64,000 bases of DNA from Nonomuraea sp. PA05 (GCF_008086045.1 NZ_VSEY01000056.1:1-64000); one strand, 5' to 3'. Positions 1 through 8,850 are shown, counted from the stretch's first letter. Numbers and translations are program-made. Notes: a model not told the origin generated them from the letters alone.

Positions 1-600
1 ACCACGTCACCCACCACCCCCAGCGCCACGCCGCCCATCACCCCCAGCGCCACGCCGCCCATCACCCCCAGCGCCACGCCGCCCATCACCCCCAGCGCCA
101 CGCCGCCCATCACCCCCAGCGCCACGCCGCTCGCCACCCTCGGCACCGCGCCGCCTCCCCACCTCGACGTGGTCGCCGACGTGAGCGCCACCATCTTGTT
201 CACCTATCCCTCGACCGGCACGGCCACCTCCCTCCCCCCGGACTGGGACCAGGTGCCGGGAGCATCCGGCTGCACGCTAGAGAACCGCCTGTTCCGCGAC
301 CGGCACCCCGACCTCACGGCCGCCGGCATCACCGTCCACGGCGTCAGCACGCAACGCCCGGACCAGCAGGCCGCCTTCGCCACCGCAGAGTCGATCCCGT
401 TCCCCCTGCTCTCGGACGTGGACCTGCGTCTCACGGCGGCCCTGCGCCTGCCGACCTTCCGGGCCGGTCAGGACCTGAAGCTCAAGCGCCTGATCCTGGT
501 GATCGACCGCACGCGGATCATCCGCCACGTCGTCTTCCCGGTCCTGGACATCCCAGCGGCCATCATCGAAGCCACCCAAGCCGCCCACACCCTCCGCTGA
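1..600 (+). CDS. Peroxiredoxin (AhpC/TSA type), 5' end outside window
   Basis: The frame is open from base 1, so the true start probably lies upstream; a GTG at 169 is the only plausible internal start. The core is a thioredoxin-fold peroxiredoxin: the strand ATILFTYP is followed by the PGASGCT segment carrying the peroxidatic-type Cys, then FPLLSD and LPTF, as in the Prx family that reduces hydroperoxides in the cytosol. The part before the core, where other members have their first beta strand, is instead a run of eight-residue repeats (T-P-S-A-T-P-P-I). No second conserved Cys is visible in the part present, so a 1-Cys mechanism or an external resolving thiol is inferred. The family call is fairly sure; the exact subfamily is not. 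Confidence 0.75.
   Translation, partial: TTSPTTPSATPPITPSATPPITPSATPPITPSATPPITPSATPLATLGTAPPPHLDVVADVSATILFTYPSTGTATSLPPDWDQVPGASGCTLENRLFRDRHPDLTAAGITVHGVSTQRPDQQAAFATAESIPFPLLSDVDLRLTAALRLPTFRAGQDLKLKRLILVIDRTRIIRHVVFPVLDIPAAIIEATQAAHTLR
16..129 (+). repeat. 24-bp tandem repeat, about 4.75 copies, in frame in the peroxiredoxin
   Basis: Four perfect 24-bp units start at 16, 40, 64 and 88. A partial fifth copy runs to about 129. Read in the peroxiredoxin frame, each unit encodes T-P-S-A-T-P-P-I, so changes in copy number would preserve the frame. The near-identity of the copies suggests recent slippage. Confidence 0.95.
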
Positions 601-1002
601 CCTTCACCTAGTTCAGCCCAGGCCACCCCCGCTCGGCTCAGCGGCGCACCCACCTCACTTCACCGATCCCTCCTGGACGCCCACCTCCTTAGACGCCCAC
701 TCCCGGACGCCCACCTCCCCGAACGCCCCGGGACGCCCACCTCTCCTGACGCCACCCCTTAACCACTCGGCTTCCCCGGATGCCCACCTTCCCGGATGCC
801 CACCTTCCGAGCCGCCGCCCCACCCGATCGCCACCAACCACTCACCTGACACAGTTATCCACAGGCCGCGCCACCCTCCCCCACTCATCCACAGAACCCC
901 GTTCGGCTCCACAGCCACCACCCCCAATCCCAGATCCTGGGTGCCTCCGAACCCCAGCCAAGCCCGGAGCTGACCTCAGCCCACCCACCCGGAGGCCCCA
1001 CC
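601..1002. repeat. Intergenic region with degenerate repeats of about 15 bp
   Basis: No gene is supported here. From about 665 to 800 the sequence consists of degenerate copies of a unit resembling GGACGCCCACCTCCC, with spacing irregular enough to break every reading frame. Two DnaA-box-like nonamers follow at 855-863 (TTATCCACA) and 885-893 (TCATCCACA). The last bases hold the ribosome-binding site of the next gene. Confidence 0.6.
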
Positions 1003-1983
1003 ATGAAGATCACAATCCCTCTCCCCACCACCATGACCTCCCACTTCATCGTCGCCATGGAACAAGTCCCCTTCGACGTCGAGTCCTTCGTCCCCTGGCG
1101 CGTCGGCGGCCCGTTCAAACGCGCCACCATCACCGCAGCCGCCCACGGCACCCTCTCGGTCACCCACCACGCAACCCCGTGGAAACCAACGGCCACCACC
1201 TTCACCGACGACGAGAGACGCCGCCTCCGCCGCACGAAACAACACGTGATCATCTCCACCACCGCACCCCCGCACCGGCTCCCGACCGTGGTGCAGGTGG
1301 CCCGCGCCTCAGCCAGAGCCCTGGCCAGGGAGAGCGACGGCCTGCTGATAGACCCCGTGACCGACTCGACGATCCTCACGTGCGGCCGATGCGCGGGCGA
1401 GCCCACCCACTTCCGCCTGGACGACGACTGGCTGTCCTGGGACGTCCAGGTTCACGACGCCGCCACCTGCCCCCCGTGGGACCCGTCCGACATGGGCGCG
1501 TGCGACTGCCTGCGCGTCACGTCCCGGGGCCTGCGCCGCTTCGCCCTCCCGGAGATCACCCTGGACGGCGCCGCCTGCGCCCACAACCTGTGCGCCACCA
1601 ACCTCCTGCGCACGGTCGCCAACCGCCTGCTGACCGACCACCTCTCCTACCTGGCCACCCACCCGGAAGCCACCACCCACAAGATCGATGACTTCCTCCA
1701 CATCCAGCCCTCGGATCAGCCGGATGGCGGCCTCCCCTTCGGCGTCCGCCTCACCCCGTACGACGCGGACGCGGGAGAGCTGGGCCGCACCGGCAGCATC
1801 CGTCGCCTGAAGGTCGGCCCGGCCCCTGGCACCGGTCAGGTCACCTGCCTCAAGGTCGGGCCGCCCTCGGGCTTCACGGGCTCCCTGAACGACTGGCTCT
1901 GCGCCACCCAGGCCCCTCACCACGCCACGCTGACCTCAGTCGACTTCCGCCCACCCGAGCCGGCCCGAGTCCTCGCAGCGTGA
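1003..1983 (+). CDS. Hypothetical protein, 326 aa
   Basis: I do not recognise this family. The ATG at 1003 has a good ribosome-binding site (GGAGG, seven bases upstream), and codon use is typical of the host. The product is soluble-looking, with no signal peptide or membrane segment. Several Cys lie in the middle third: a C-x-x-C pair (CGRC) near residue 127, then CPPW, CDC and a further pair near residues 190-195. These could bind a metal, but there is no known zinc-ribbon pattern. Two near-identical short segments (LKVGPxxG) occur near the C-terminus. It stands alone between the peroxiredoxin and the trehalose operon. Confidence 0.7.
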   Translation: MKITIPLPTTMTSHFIVAMEQVPFDVESFVPWRVGGPFKRATITAAAHGTLSVTHHATPWKPTATTFTDDERRRLRRTKQHVIISTTAPPHRLPTVVQVARASARALARESDGLLIDPVTDSTILTCGRCAGEPTHFRLDDDWLSWDVQVHDAATCPPWDPSDMGACDCLRVTSRGLRRFALPEITLDGAACAHNLCATNLLRTVANRLLTDHLSYLATHPEATTHKIDDFLHIQPSDQPDGGLPFGVRLTPYDADAGELGRTGSIRRLKVGPAPGTGQVTCLKVGPPSGFTGSLNDWLCATQAPHHATLTSVDFRPPEPARVLAA

Positions 1984-2217
1984 CCCACCCCGCCCCTCAA
2001 CACGCCCGCCGCACTACTGAGTCGCGTCCACCCCCAGAGCGAGCCCGCGACACCATCCCCACGCACGCCTCCCGCGCCCCGGGTCGCGTCCGCGCGCCCG
2101 CCGCGCCCCCCCGTTCTCAGGAGGCATGAGCTTGAGCCACCACGCGGCCACCCGGCATCAGTCACTCCAAGCCGGAAGCCGAAGCGGGCGCAGAAGCCGA
2201 GGCAGCACCCACCTCAC
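1984..2217. other. Intergenic region, no supported gene
   Basis: This gap separates two convergent genes. I see no convincing terminator hairpin. An AGGAGG followed by ATG at 2126 looks like a ribosome-binding site, but the frame it opens runs almost entirely antisense to treZ and has no protein-like character. Confidence 0.5.
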
Positions 2218-3933
2218 TCACTCGGAAGCAGGCCGACAAATCACCATGGACTGCGCAGGAAGCCGCATCCCTTCCTCACCCGCCACCACCGGCTCGTCCG
2301 AAGCCAGCAACACCGTCCCAGGCGACAACGGCAAGGTCACCGACTCCTGCGAGAAGTTCACCGCCACCGCCAGCTCCCCCCGCCAGACCAGCAGCCACTT
2401 CCCCAGCGGATCCATCTCCACCCGCACCCGGTCCAGCCGCGGGTCCGACAGCTCGGGCAACGCCTTGCGCAGCGCGATCAGGTCGCGATACCAGCACAGC
2501 AACGACCAGTGCGCCTCCTCCTTCACCTCCCCCCAGTCCAGCTTGCACCGCAGGAACGTCTCCTCGGCCGAGGGGTTCGGCGCCTCCCATACGTATCCGA
2601 ACCCGTCGAACTCCCGCTCCCGCCGCACCCCTTCGCTGTCCCGCAGCTCGGGCTCGACATGATCGGAGAAGAACAGGAACGGCGTACGCGCCCCCCACTC
2701 CTCGCCCATGAACAGCATGGGCGTGAACGGCGAGGTCAGGAGCAGTCCGGCGCCGAGCTTGAGCGCCGGGATCGGGAGCCGGTCGCCGGCGGGCCGGTTG
2801 CCGATCTGGTCGTGGTTCTGCAGGCAGGCGACCAGCCGGTATCCCGGCACCCCCGCGAACGAGCTGCCGTGCGCCCTGGCGCGGAAGCTGGAGTGGGTGC
2901 CGTCGTGCAAGACGCCGTGCGTGAGCACCTTGGCCAGGGCCGTGAGCTGGGTGAAGTCCTGGTAGTAGCCGTGGCTCTCGCCGCTGACTGCGCAGTGCAG
3001 GGCGTGGTGGACGTCGTCGTCCCATTGGGCGGTCATGCCCAGGCCGCCGGCGTCGAGCGAGCGCACCATGCGTGGGTCGTTGAGGTCGGATTCGGCGATC
3101 AGCGACAGCGGCCGGCCGACCGAGCAGGCCAGCGTGTCCACCTCTTCCGCCAGCTCGGCCAGCAGGTGCTTGGCGCGCTTGTCGTGCAGCGCGTGGACGG
3201 CGTCCAGCCGCAGCCCGTCGATGTGGTAGTCGCGCAGCCATTGCAGCGCGTTGCCGATGAAGTAGCGCCGCACCTCGTCGGACTCCGGCCCGTCCAGGTT
3301 GACCGCTTCGCCCCAGTAGCTGCCGTCAAAGCCGGAGAAGTACGGTCCGAACGGCCGCAGGAAGTTCCCGGAAGGCCCGAGATGGTTGTAGACGACGTCC
3401 AGGATGACCCCGATCCCGGCCTGGTGGCAGGCGTCGACGAACGACTTGAGCCCGTCCGGCCCGCCGTACGTCTCGTTCACGGCGTAGAGATCGACGCCGT
3501 CGTAGCCCCAGTTCCGCCCACCGGGCACGGGCGCGACGGGCATGACCTCCACGAAGTCGACGCAGAGCTCCACCAGGTGCGGCAGCTTCTCGATGGCCGC
3601 CGCGAACGTGCCCTCCGGCGTGAACGTCCCGATGTGCAGCTCGTAGATCACGGCTCCGCGCAGGTCGCGGCCCTTCCAGTCGTGGTCGGACCAGGTGAAG
3701 CGGCCGTGGTCGTACACCGCGCTCTGCCCGAAGATCCCGTCCGGCTGCCGCCGGGTGCGCGGGTCGGGATACGGCCCGTCGCCGTCCACCACGAAGGCGT
3801 ACCGGGTGCCGTGCTGGGCACCCTCCACCTCCGCCGACCACCAGCCCCCCTCACCGGGCGACAACGCCCGCCGCCCGCCCAGGACGTCCACTTCCACCGC
3901 CGTGGCCTTCGGTGCCCAGACCTCAAAGATCAT
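2218..3933 (-). CDS. treZ: Malto-oligosyltrehalose trehalohydrolase
   Basis: TreZ (EC 3.2.1.141) cleaves the terminal maltooligosyl-trehalose made by TreY and releases free trehalose in the cytosol. The 571-residue product starts with a CBM48-like beta domain (FEVWAPKA), followed by a GH13 barrel: DVVYNHLG, the nucleophile segment GLRLDAVHAL, the acid/base segment LIAESDLND and the QNHDQIGNR motif with the conserved His-Asp. I chose the ATG at 3933 because a GGAGAG sits just upstream and the beta domain begins immediately; longer starts add unrelated residues. It overlaps the end of treY by 11 bp, so the two are translationally coupled. Confidence 0.95.
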   Translation of the reverse strand: MIFEVWAPKATAVEVDVLGGRRALSPGEGGWWSAEVEGAQHGTRYAFVVDGDGPYPDPRTRRQPDGIFGQSAVYDHGRFTWSDHDWKGRDLRGAVIYELHIGTFTPEGTFAAAIEKLPHLVELCVDFVEVMPVAPVPGGRNWGYDGVDLYAVNETYGGPDGLKSFVDACHQAGIGVILDVVYNHLGPSGNFLRPFGPYFSGFDGSYWGEAVNLDGPESDEVRRYFIGNALQWLRDYHIDGLRLDAVHALHDKRAKHLLAELAEEVDTLACSVGRPLSLIAESDLNDPRMVRSLDAGGLGMTAQWDDDVHHALHCAVSGESHGYYQDFTQLTALAKVLTHGVLHDGTHSSFRARAHGSSFAGVPGYRLVACLQNHDQIGNRPAGDRLPIPALKLGAGLLLTSPFTPMLFMGEEWGARTPFLFFSDHVEPELRDSEGVRREREFDGFGYVWEAPNPSAEETFLRCKLDWGEVKEEAHWSLLCWYRDLIALRKALPELSDPRLDRVRVEMDPLGKWLLVWRGELAVAVNFSQESVTLPLSPGTVLLASDEPVVAGEEGMRLPAQSMVICRPASE

Positions 3934-6514
3934 GTCTCTCCAGGAGTGAGACCGGATACTGACCGAGCAGGTGCGCGAGCGGGATGCGTCCGGTGAACAG
4001 GCCACCGGTGAGCAGGTCGCGCCAGGTGCCCGCGGGCAACGTCAGCGTGGTGGCGCCCCATCCGCCCGAGGCGGCCAGGCCAACGGGGAGCCGGGTGGCG
4101 ACCACGACCGCCCTCGGCCGCACTCCGGCCTCAGCGACGGCCTGCGCCCGCTCCCCCGCCTCGGCCCGCGCCTGGTGCTCGCCCGTCGGCTGGGCATGGT
4201 GCTCATCGGCCGCCTGGTGGTCACTGGCCGCTGCCTGGGGTCGGTGGTCGCTGGTCGCCGCCTGGGTAAGGTGCGCGTTCGCTGCCTGGTGTGGGTGGTC
4301 GCCGCGAGCCTCGGCATCGGCACCGAGATCGGCACCAGCGCCAGCGCCAGCACCACCACCGAAATCGGGGGCGGCGGCGTCCGCGTCGAGCTGCCGGGGA
4401 TCGACATCAACATCCGCCGCGACATCACCCGCAGAGCCCCGGGCGGAGGCGATCCCACGGTCCCCCGCAACATCACCCGCAGACGCCCGAGCGGAGGCGA
4501 TCCCATGGTCCGCCGCAACATCACCCGCAGACGCCCGAGCGAAAGCGATCACATGGTCCGCCCGCGCCCCCTCAGCCCGCAACGGCAGGTACGCCGCCGC
4601 ACCCCCCAACCGCCGCCTCAGCCGCAGTGCCTGGGTGGTGACCAGGAGCTTGGCCGAGTCCCACGACGTCTCGGGCTTGCGCGGGTACGTCACGGGCCGC
4701 CGATTATCCGGGTCGACCAGGGAGAAGTCGCTCGTCTCGTTCCCCTGGTACACGTCAGGCACCCCCGGCATCATGAGCTGTACCAGCTTGGCCCCGAGGG
4801 AGTTGGACATGGCGTACGGATCGATGCGCTCGGTGAAGCCACCGACCGGAAGGCGGACGGCGGCCTCGGCGAAGGCGCGCAGGCGCCGTTCGTAGTCGGG
4901 GTCGGGGTTCACCCAGGAGATGGCGGTCTTGGCTTCGCGGGCGGCCTTGAGGAGGTAGTCGGTGAAGCGTTCGGCGGAGATGGGCCAGGCGGCCATGAGG
5001 TTCTGCCAGGCCAGGTAGTCGAGGTGCGGGTCGAAGCTGACCTGGGCCGACCATTCGGCGACGGCGGCCGCCCATTCGCCGGGCATCTCGGAGAGCACGG
5101 ACAGCCGGGCCCGTACGTCCTCGGAGCGTTTGGTGTCGTGGGTGGAGAGCGTGGTCATCGTGTAGGGAGGCAGGTCAGCGCAGAACTCGTGGAACTCCTC
5201 CGCGGACACGCCGAAGACGTCGGGCTCCCCGCCCACCTCGTTCAGGCAGGCGAGCGGGAACCAGCGGTAGAGCGCGGTGTCCTCCACGCCCTTGGCCATG
5301 ACGGGCCCGCACGCCTGCTGGAAGCGGACGATCGCCTCGGCGGAGCCGTACAGGACCTCCTGGACCAGGGGGCGGACGGCGGCGGAGCAGGAGGCGGCGG
5401 CCAGTTCGACGGTGTCGATCGCGGAGGCGGGCGGCGGCTCGCCTGGCACCACGTACGCGCGGTAGACGGGCATGGCGGCGAGCAGTTCGCGGACGGCGGC
5501 GGGGTCGCAGGAGGTGACCCTGGCGAGGCGGTCCACCTCGGCGCCGAAGAACAGGTCGAGCACCTCCTGTTTGGCCTGCGCCATCACCGGCCGGTACTCG
5601 GCGGGCTGCCCGGTCAGGCCGGCGAAGAGCCGGATGAGCGGCTCCTTGCCGGCGGGGTCGACGAACAGGCCGTTGACGCGGTTGAGCACGTCGTAGCCGG
5701 TGGTGCCGTCGCAGGCCCAGTCGGCGGGCAGCCGTTCGGGGCCGATGAGGATCTTCTCGACGACGGTCCAGGCGTTGCCGGCGCGGGCGCGCAGCCGTTC
5801 GAGGTAGCCGCGCGGGTCGGCGAGGCCGTCGGGGTGGTCGACGCGCAGCCCGTCGACGAGCCCTTCGTCGAGCAGCCAGAAGATCACCTCGTGCGTGGCG
5901 AACAGCACGGCGGGGTCTTCGACGCGCAGGCCGATCAGCGTCGACACGTCGAAGAAGCGCCGGTAGCCGGGGCCTTCGCGCCAGTCGACGAGCCGGTAGT
6001 GGCCGGGGTGGGGGAAGGCGTGCTCGTGGTAGCGCAGCACGTCGCCGTCCACGACGGGCGGGGTGTCGTCGCCGAGGACGGGCAGCGCGACCTTGCCGTC
6101 CACCCAGTCGAGGTCGAACCAGGTGGCGTACGGCGAGGCGGGCCCGTCCTTGAGCACCGACCAGAACTGGGCGTTCACGGTGTTCATGTGGTTCGGCACG
6201 ATGTCGACCACGATGCCGAGGTCCTGGGCGGCGAGTTGCTGCGCCATCTTCCTGAACCCGGTGGCGCCGCCGAACTCCTCCCTGATCCTGGAGTGGTCGG
6301 TGACGTCGTAGCCGTGCCGCGACTCGGGCGTGGACTGCAGGATGGGCGAGAGGTAGACGTGGCTGACGCCGAGGTCGCGCAGGTAGCCGGCGATCTCGGC
6401 CACCTGGGCGAAGCCGAAGTCGGGGGTGAGCTGCACCCGGTAGGTGGACACGGGCCTGGTCAAGCCCGGCGGCCTGGACATGACGCGTCTGGACGTGCCC
6501 GGGGGCCTAGACAC
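3923..6514 (-). CDS. treY: Malto-oligosyltrehalose synthase with large low-complexity insertion
   Basis: TreY (EC 5.4.99.15) rearranges the reducing-end alpha-1,4 bond of a maltodextrin to the alpha,alpha-1,1 bond of trehalose. GH13_26 signatures are present: STYRVQLTPDFGF at the N-terminus, DIVPNHMNT, GLRVDHPDG, WTVVEKIL and STHDTKRSEDVRARL. The protein is 863 aa, longer than the usual 700-780 or so. The excess is a stretch at about residues 652-800 rich in Ala, Asp, His and Gln. It splits the C-terminal domain between HVIAFAR and VVVATRLP and begins with three copies of a 16-residue repeat. The start is uncertain: GTG at 6514 overlaps treX by 8 bp, but ATG at 6481 or GTG at 6451 would also keep the conserved N-terminus. 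Confidence 0.92.
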   Translation of the reverse strand: MSRPPGTSRRVMSRPPGLTRPVSTYRVQLTPDFGFAQVAEIAGYLRDLGVSHVYLSPILQSTPESRHGYDVTDHSRIREEFGGATGFRKMAQQLAAQDLGIVVDIVPNHMNTVNAQFWSVLKDGPASPYATWFDLDWVDGKVALPVLGDDTPPVVDGDVLRYHEHAFPHPGHYRLVDWREGPGYRRFFDVSTLIGLRVEDPAVLFATHEVIFWLLDEGLVDGLRVDHPDGLADPRGYLERLRARAGNAWTVVEKILIGPERLPADWACDGTTGYDVLNRVNGLFVDPAGKEPLIRLFAGLTGQPAEYRPVMAQAKQEVLDLFFGAEVDRLARVTSCDPAAVRELLAAMPVYRAYVVPGEPPPASAIDTVELAAASCSAAVRPLVQEVLYGSAEAIVRFQQACGPVMAKGVEDTALYRWFPLACLNEVGGEPDVFGVSAEEFHEFCADLPPYTMTTLSTHDTKRSEDVRARLSVLSEMPGEWAAAVAEWSAQVSFDPHLDYLAWQNLMAAWPISAERFTDYLLKAAREAKTAISWVNPDPDYERRLRAFAEAAVRLPVGGFTERIDPYAMSNSLGAKLVQLMMPGVPDVYQGNETSDFSLVDPDNRRPVTYPRKPETSWDSAKLLVTTQALRLRRRLGGAAAYLPLRAEGARADHVIAFARASAGDVAADHGIASARASAGDVAGDRGIASARGSAGDVAADVDVDPRQLDADAAAPDFGGGAGAGAGADLGADAEARGDHPHQAANAHLTQAATSDHRPQAAASDHQAADEHHAQPTGEHQARAEAGERAQAVAEAGVRPRAVVVATRLPVGLAASGGWGATTLTLPAGTWRDLLTGGLFTGRIPLAHLLGQYPVSLLERHDL
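4423..4566 (-). repeat. 48-bp tandem repeat, three copies, inside treY
   Basis: Units begin at 4423, 4471 and 4519, exactly 48 bp apart, with a few substitutions. On the coding (minus) strand each gives a 16-residue unit of the form ADHGIASARASAGDVA. The first copy read by the ribosome overlaps native sequence (HVIAFAR), so the repeat seems to have arisen by duplicating a piece of treY itself. Confidence 0.93.
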
Positions 6515-8600
6515 GGCGCAGCACCCGCACGCTGCGGCCCGGCACCGCGATCGCGTCGCCCGCCTTCACCATCCGCGCGTCCAGCCTGATCGGCATGGCC
6601 GTGTCGATCTCCGTATGCCACATCTCGCCATAGTCCTTGGGGATCGTGAACTTGATCGTGTCGTAGTGCGCGTTGAACAGCAGGAGGAAGGAGTCGTCCC
6701 TGATCGGCCGGCCGCGCCGGTCGGGCTCGGTGATGGCGTCGCCGTTCAGGAAGACGGCCAGGGACTTGGCGTATCCGACGTGCCAGTCGCCGTCGTTCAT
6801 CTCCTCGCCCGCCGGGGTGAGCCAGGCGATGTCGCGCAGCCCGCGTACCGGCTTGCCGTAGAAGAACCTGCGCCGCCGGAACACCGGATGTTTCTTGCGC
6901 AGCTCGGCCAGGCTCTGGGTGAACTCCAGCAGCAGCCAGTTCTCCCTGACGTCGGACCAGTCCACCCAGGTCAGCTCGTTGTCCTGGCAGTAGCCGTTGT
7001 TGTTGCCGCGCTGCGTGCGTCCCAGCTCGTCGCCGTGCGAGAGCATCGGCACTCCCTGGGAGAGGAACAGCGTGGTGAGGAAGTTGCGTTTCTGCTGCTC
7101 GCGCAGCGACTCGATGGCGATGCCCGCGGGGCCTTCCTCGCCGCAGTTCCACGACCGGTTGTCGTCGGTGCCGTCGCGGTTGCCTTCCTTGTTCGCCTCG
7201 TTGTGCTTGTTGCTGAACGAGACGAGGTCCTGCAAGGTGAAGCCGTCGTGGCAGGTCACGAAGTTGATGGAGGCGGCGGGGCGGCGGCTGTCGTCCTTGT
7301 ACAGGTCGCTCGACCCGGTGAACCTGGAGCCGAACTCGGGCAGCGTGGCCGCCTGCCCGCGCCACAGGTCGCGGATCGTGTCGCGGTAACGCCCGTTCCA
7401 CTCCGTCCAGCGGGACGGGAAGTTGCCCACCTGGTATCCGCCGGGGCCCACGTCCCACGGCTCGGCGATGAGCTTGACCTGCGACAGCACCGGGTCCTGC
7501 TGCACCAGGTCGAAGAAGGCGCTCAGCCGGTCGACCTCGTGCAGCTCCCGCGCCAGCGTCGAGGCCAGGTCGAACCTGAACCCGTCGACGTGCATCTCGA
7601 TGACCCAGTACCGCAGCGAGTCCATGATCATCTGGAGGACGTGCGGGGAGCGCATGAGCAGGCTGTTGCCGGTGCCCGTAGTGTCCACGTAGTACCGTCT
7701 GTCGTTCTCGACCAGCCGGTAGTAGTTGAGGTTGTCGATCCCCCGGAACCCCAGCGTGGGCCCCAGGTGGTTGCCCTCGGCGGTGTGGTTGTAGACGACG
7801 TCGAGAATGACCTCGATGCCCGCTTCGTGCAGCGAGCGCACCATCGCCTTGAACTCCAGCACCTGCCCTCCGCGCTGCCCCTGGCTGGAGTAGCGGTTGT
7901 GCGGGGCGAAGAAGCCGATCGAGTTGTAGCCCCAGTAGTTGGACAGCCCGCGCTGCTCCAGGATGTGGTCGGTGACGAACTGGTGGACCGGCATCAGCTC
8001 CAGCGCCGTCACGCCCAGCTTGGTGAGATGGTCGAGGATCTCGGGGTGGCCGAGCGCCGCGTACGTGCCGCGCAGGTGCTTGGGGATCTTGGGGTGGCTT
8101 ATCGTGAGCCCGCGCACGTGCGCCTCGTAGATCACGGTGTCGTGGTACGGCGTCGCGGGCGGCCGGTCGTGCCCCCAGCCGAAGAACGGGTTGATCACCA
8201 CAGAACGCGGCACGTACGGCGCCGAGTCGCGGTCGTTCCTGACGTCGGGTGAGCCGAACCGGTAGCCGTAGACCGCCTCGTTCCAGTTGACCCCGCCCTC
8301 GATGGCCATCGCGTACGGGTCGAGCAGCAGCTTGCTCGGGTTGCACCGCATGCCGTGCGCCGGCTCGTACGGGCCATGGACGCGGTACCCGTACCGCTGC
8401 CCCGGCCCGATGCCCGGCAGGTACCCGTGCCAGATGAACCCGTCCACCTCGCTCAGCGGCACCCGCGACTCGACGTTGTCCTCGTCGAACAGGCACAGCT
8501 CGACCTGGTCGGCGACCTCGGTGTAGAGCGAGAAGTTGGTGCCGGCGCCGTCGTAGGTCGCCCCGAGCGGATAGGGGTCTCCCGGCCAGATCTCGATCAT
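6507..8600 (-). CDS. treX: Glycogen debranching enzyme GlgX/TreX
   Basis: This isoamylase-type GH13_11 enzyme hydrolyses alpha-1,6 branches of glycogen and provides linear maltodextrins for TreY/TreZ. The 697-residue protein opens with a CBM48 domain (PLGATYDGAGTNFSLY). It then carries VYNHTAEG, the nucleophile segment GFRFDLAST, the acid/base segment IAEPWD and the FVTCHDGFTL motif. ATG at 8600 is preferred because AAGGGAG lies five bases upstream and the conserved start MIEIWPGDPYPLG follows. It is the first gene of the minus-strand operon treX-treY-treZ, which converts stored glycogen into trehalose. The gene can equally be named glgX. Confidence 0.94.
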   Translation of the reverse strand: MIEIWPGDPYPLGATYDGAGTNFSLYTEVADQVELCLFDEDNVESRVPLSEVDGFIWHGYLPGIGPGQRYGYRVHGPYEPAHGMRCNPSKLLLDPYAMAIEGGVNWNEAVYGYRFGSPDVRNDRDSAPYVPRSVVINPFFGWGHDRPPATPYHDTVIYEAHVRGLTISHPKIPKHLRGTYAALGHPEILDHLTKLGVTALELMPVHQFVTDHILEQRGLSNYWGYNSIGFFAPHNRYSSQGQRGGQVLEFKAMVRSLHEAGIEVILDVVYNHTAEGNHLGPTLGFRGIDNLNYYRLVENDRRYYVDTTGTGNSLLMRSPHVLQMIMDSLRYWVIEMHVDGFRFDLASTLARELHEVDRLSAFFDLVQQDPVLSQVKLIAEPWDVGPGGYQVGNFPSRWTEWNGRYRDTIRDLWRGQAATLPEFGSRFTGSSDLYKDDSRRPAASINFVTCHDGFTLQDLVSFSNKHNEANKEGNRDGTDDNRSWNCGEEGPAGIAIESLREQQKRNFLTTLFLSQGVPMLSHGDELGRTQRGNNNGYCQDNELTWVDWSDVRENWLLLEFTQSLAELRKKHPVFRRRRFFYGKPVRGLRDIAWLTPAGEEMNDGDWHVGYAKSLAVFLNGDAITEPDRRGRPIRDDSFLLLFNAHYDTIKFTIPKDYGEMWHTEIDTAMPIRLDARMVKAGDAIAVPGRSVRVLRRV

Positions 8601-8738
8601 CGAGGCTCCCTTGCGGTCTCTCCCCATGTTCTGTTCCCCCGCTCCACCGGACAACCCCGGGCCCCCACTAGATCACTCTGTTCCTTCCCACGCTTGCGGC
8701 GTCATTACTCCGGGTTGTTTCGTACGAGGTCAAAAGGG

Positions 8739-8777
8739 GTGGGCCGCCCCGATGGCGCGGTATCGGAGACGGCCCAC
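8739..8777. promoter_or_regulatory. Two-part stem-loop in the treX-mscL divergent region
   Basis: An outer perfect 8-bp stem (GTGGGCCG at 8739-8746 with CGGCCCAC at 8770-8777) encloses an inner 5-bp stem (CCGAT at 8749-8753 with ATCGG at 8762-8766). It lies 74 bp before mscL and would be in its 5' leader if transcription starts upstream. No run of T follows, so it is not a classical terminator. A regulatory RNA role is possible but unproven. Confidence 0.45.
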
Positions 8778-8850
8778 GCACCCAGCATCCTCCCGACGTC
8801 AAGCCCGCCGGGCGGTTTCGAAGCGCCGTCTGCGGCAATGTGCCGACCCC

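Noticed and set aside
655..927. Minus-strand reading frame of 90 residues upstream of the gene at 1003
   Set aside because: It translates the degenerate 15-bp repeats into Gly/Val/Trp-rich sequence and has no protein-like signature or ribosome-binding site.
780..1691. Long plus-strand frame overlapping the hypothetical gene at 1003
   Set aside because: The translation is a Pro/His/Arg-rich alternate-frame shadow; the frame at 1003 has the ribosome-binding site and normal composition.
2126..2662. Plus-strand frame with a strong AGGAGG and ATG
   Set aside because: After some 30 codons it runs antisense through treZ, with Ser/Arg-rich composition; chance ribosome-binding site more likely.
3971..6589. 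872-residue frame antisense to treY
   Set aside because: It has no start consistent with translation, is a Gly/Val/Asp-rich mirror of treY codons, and carries no domain.
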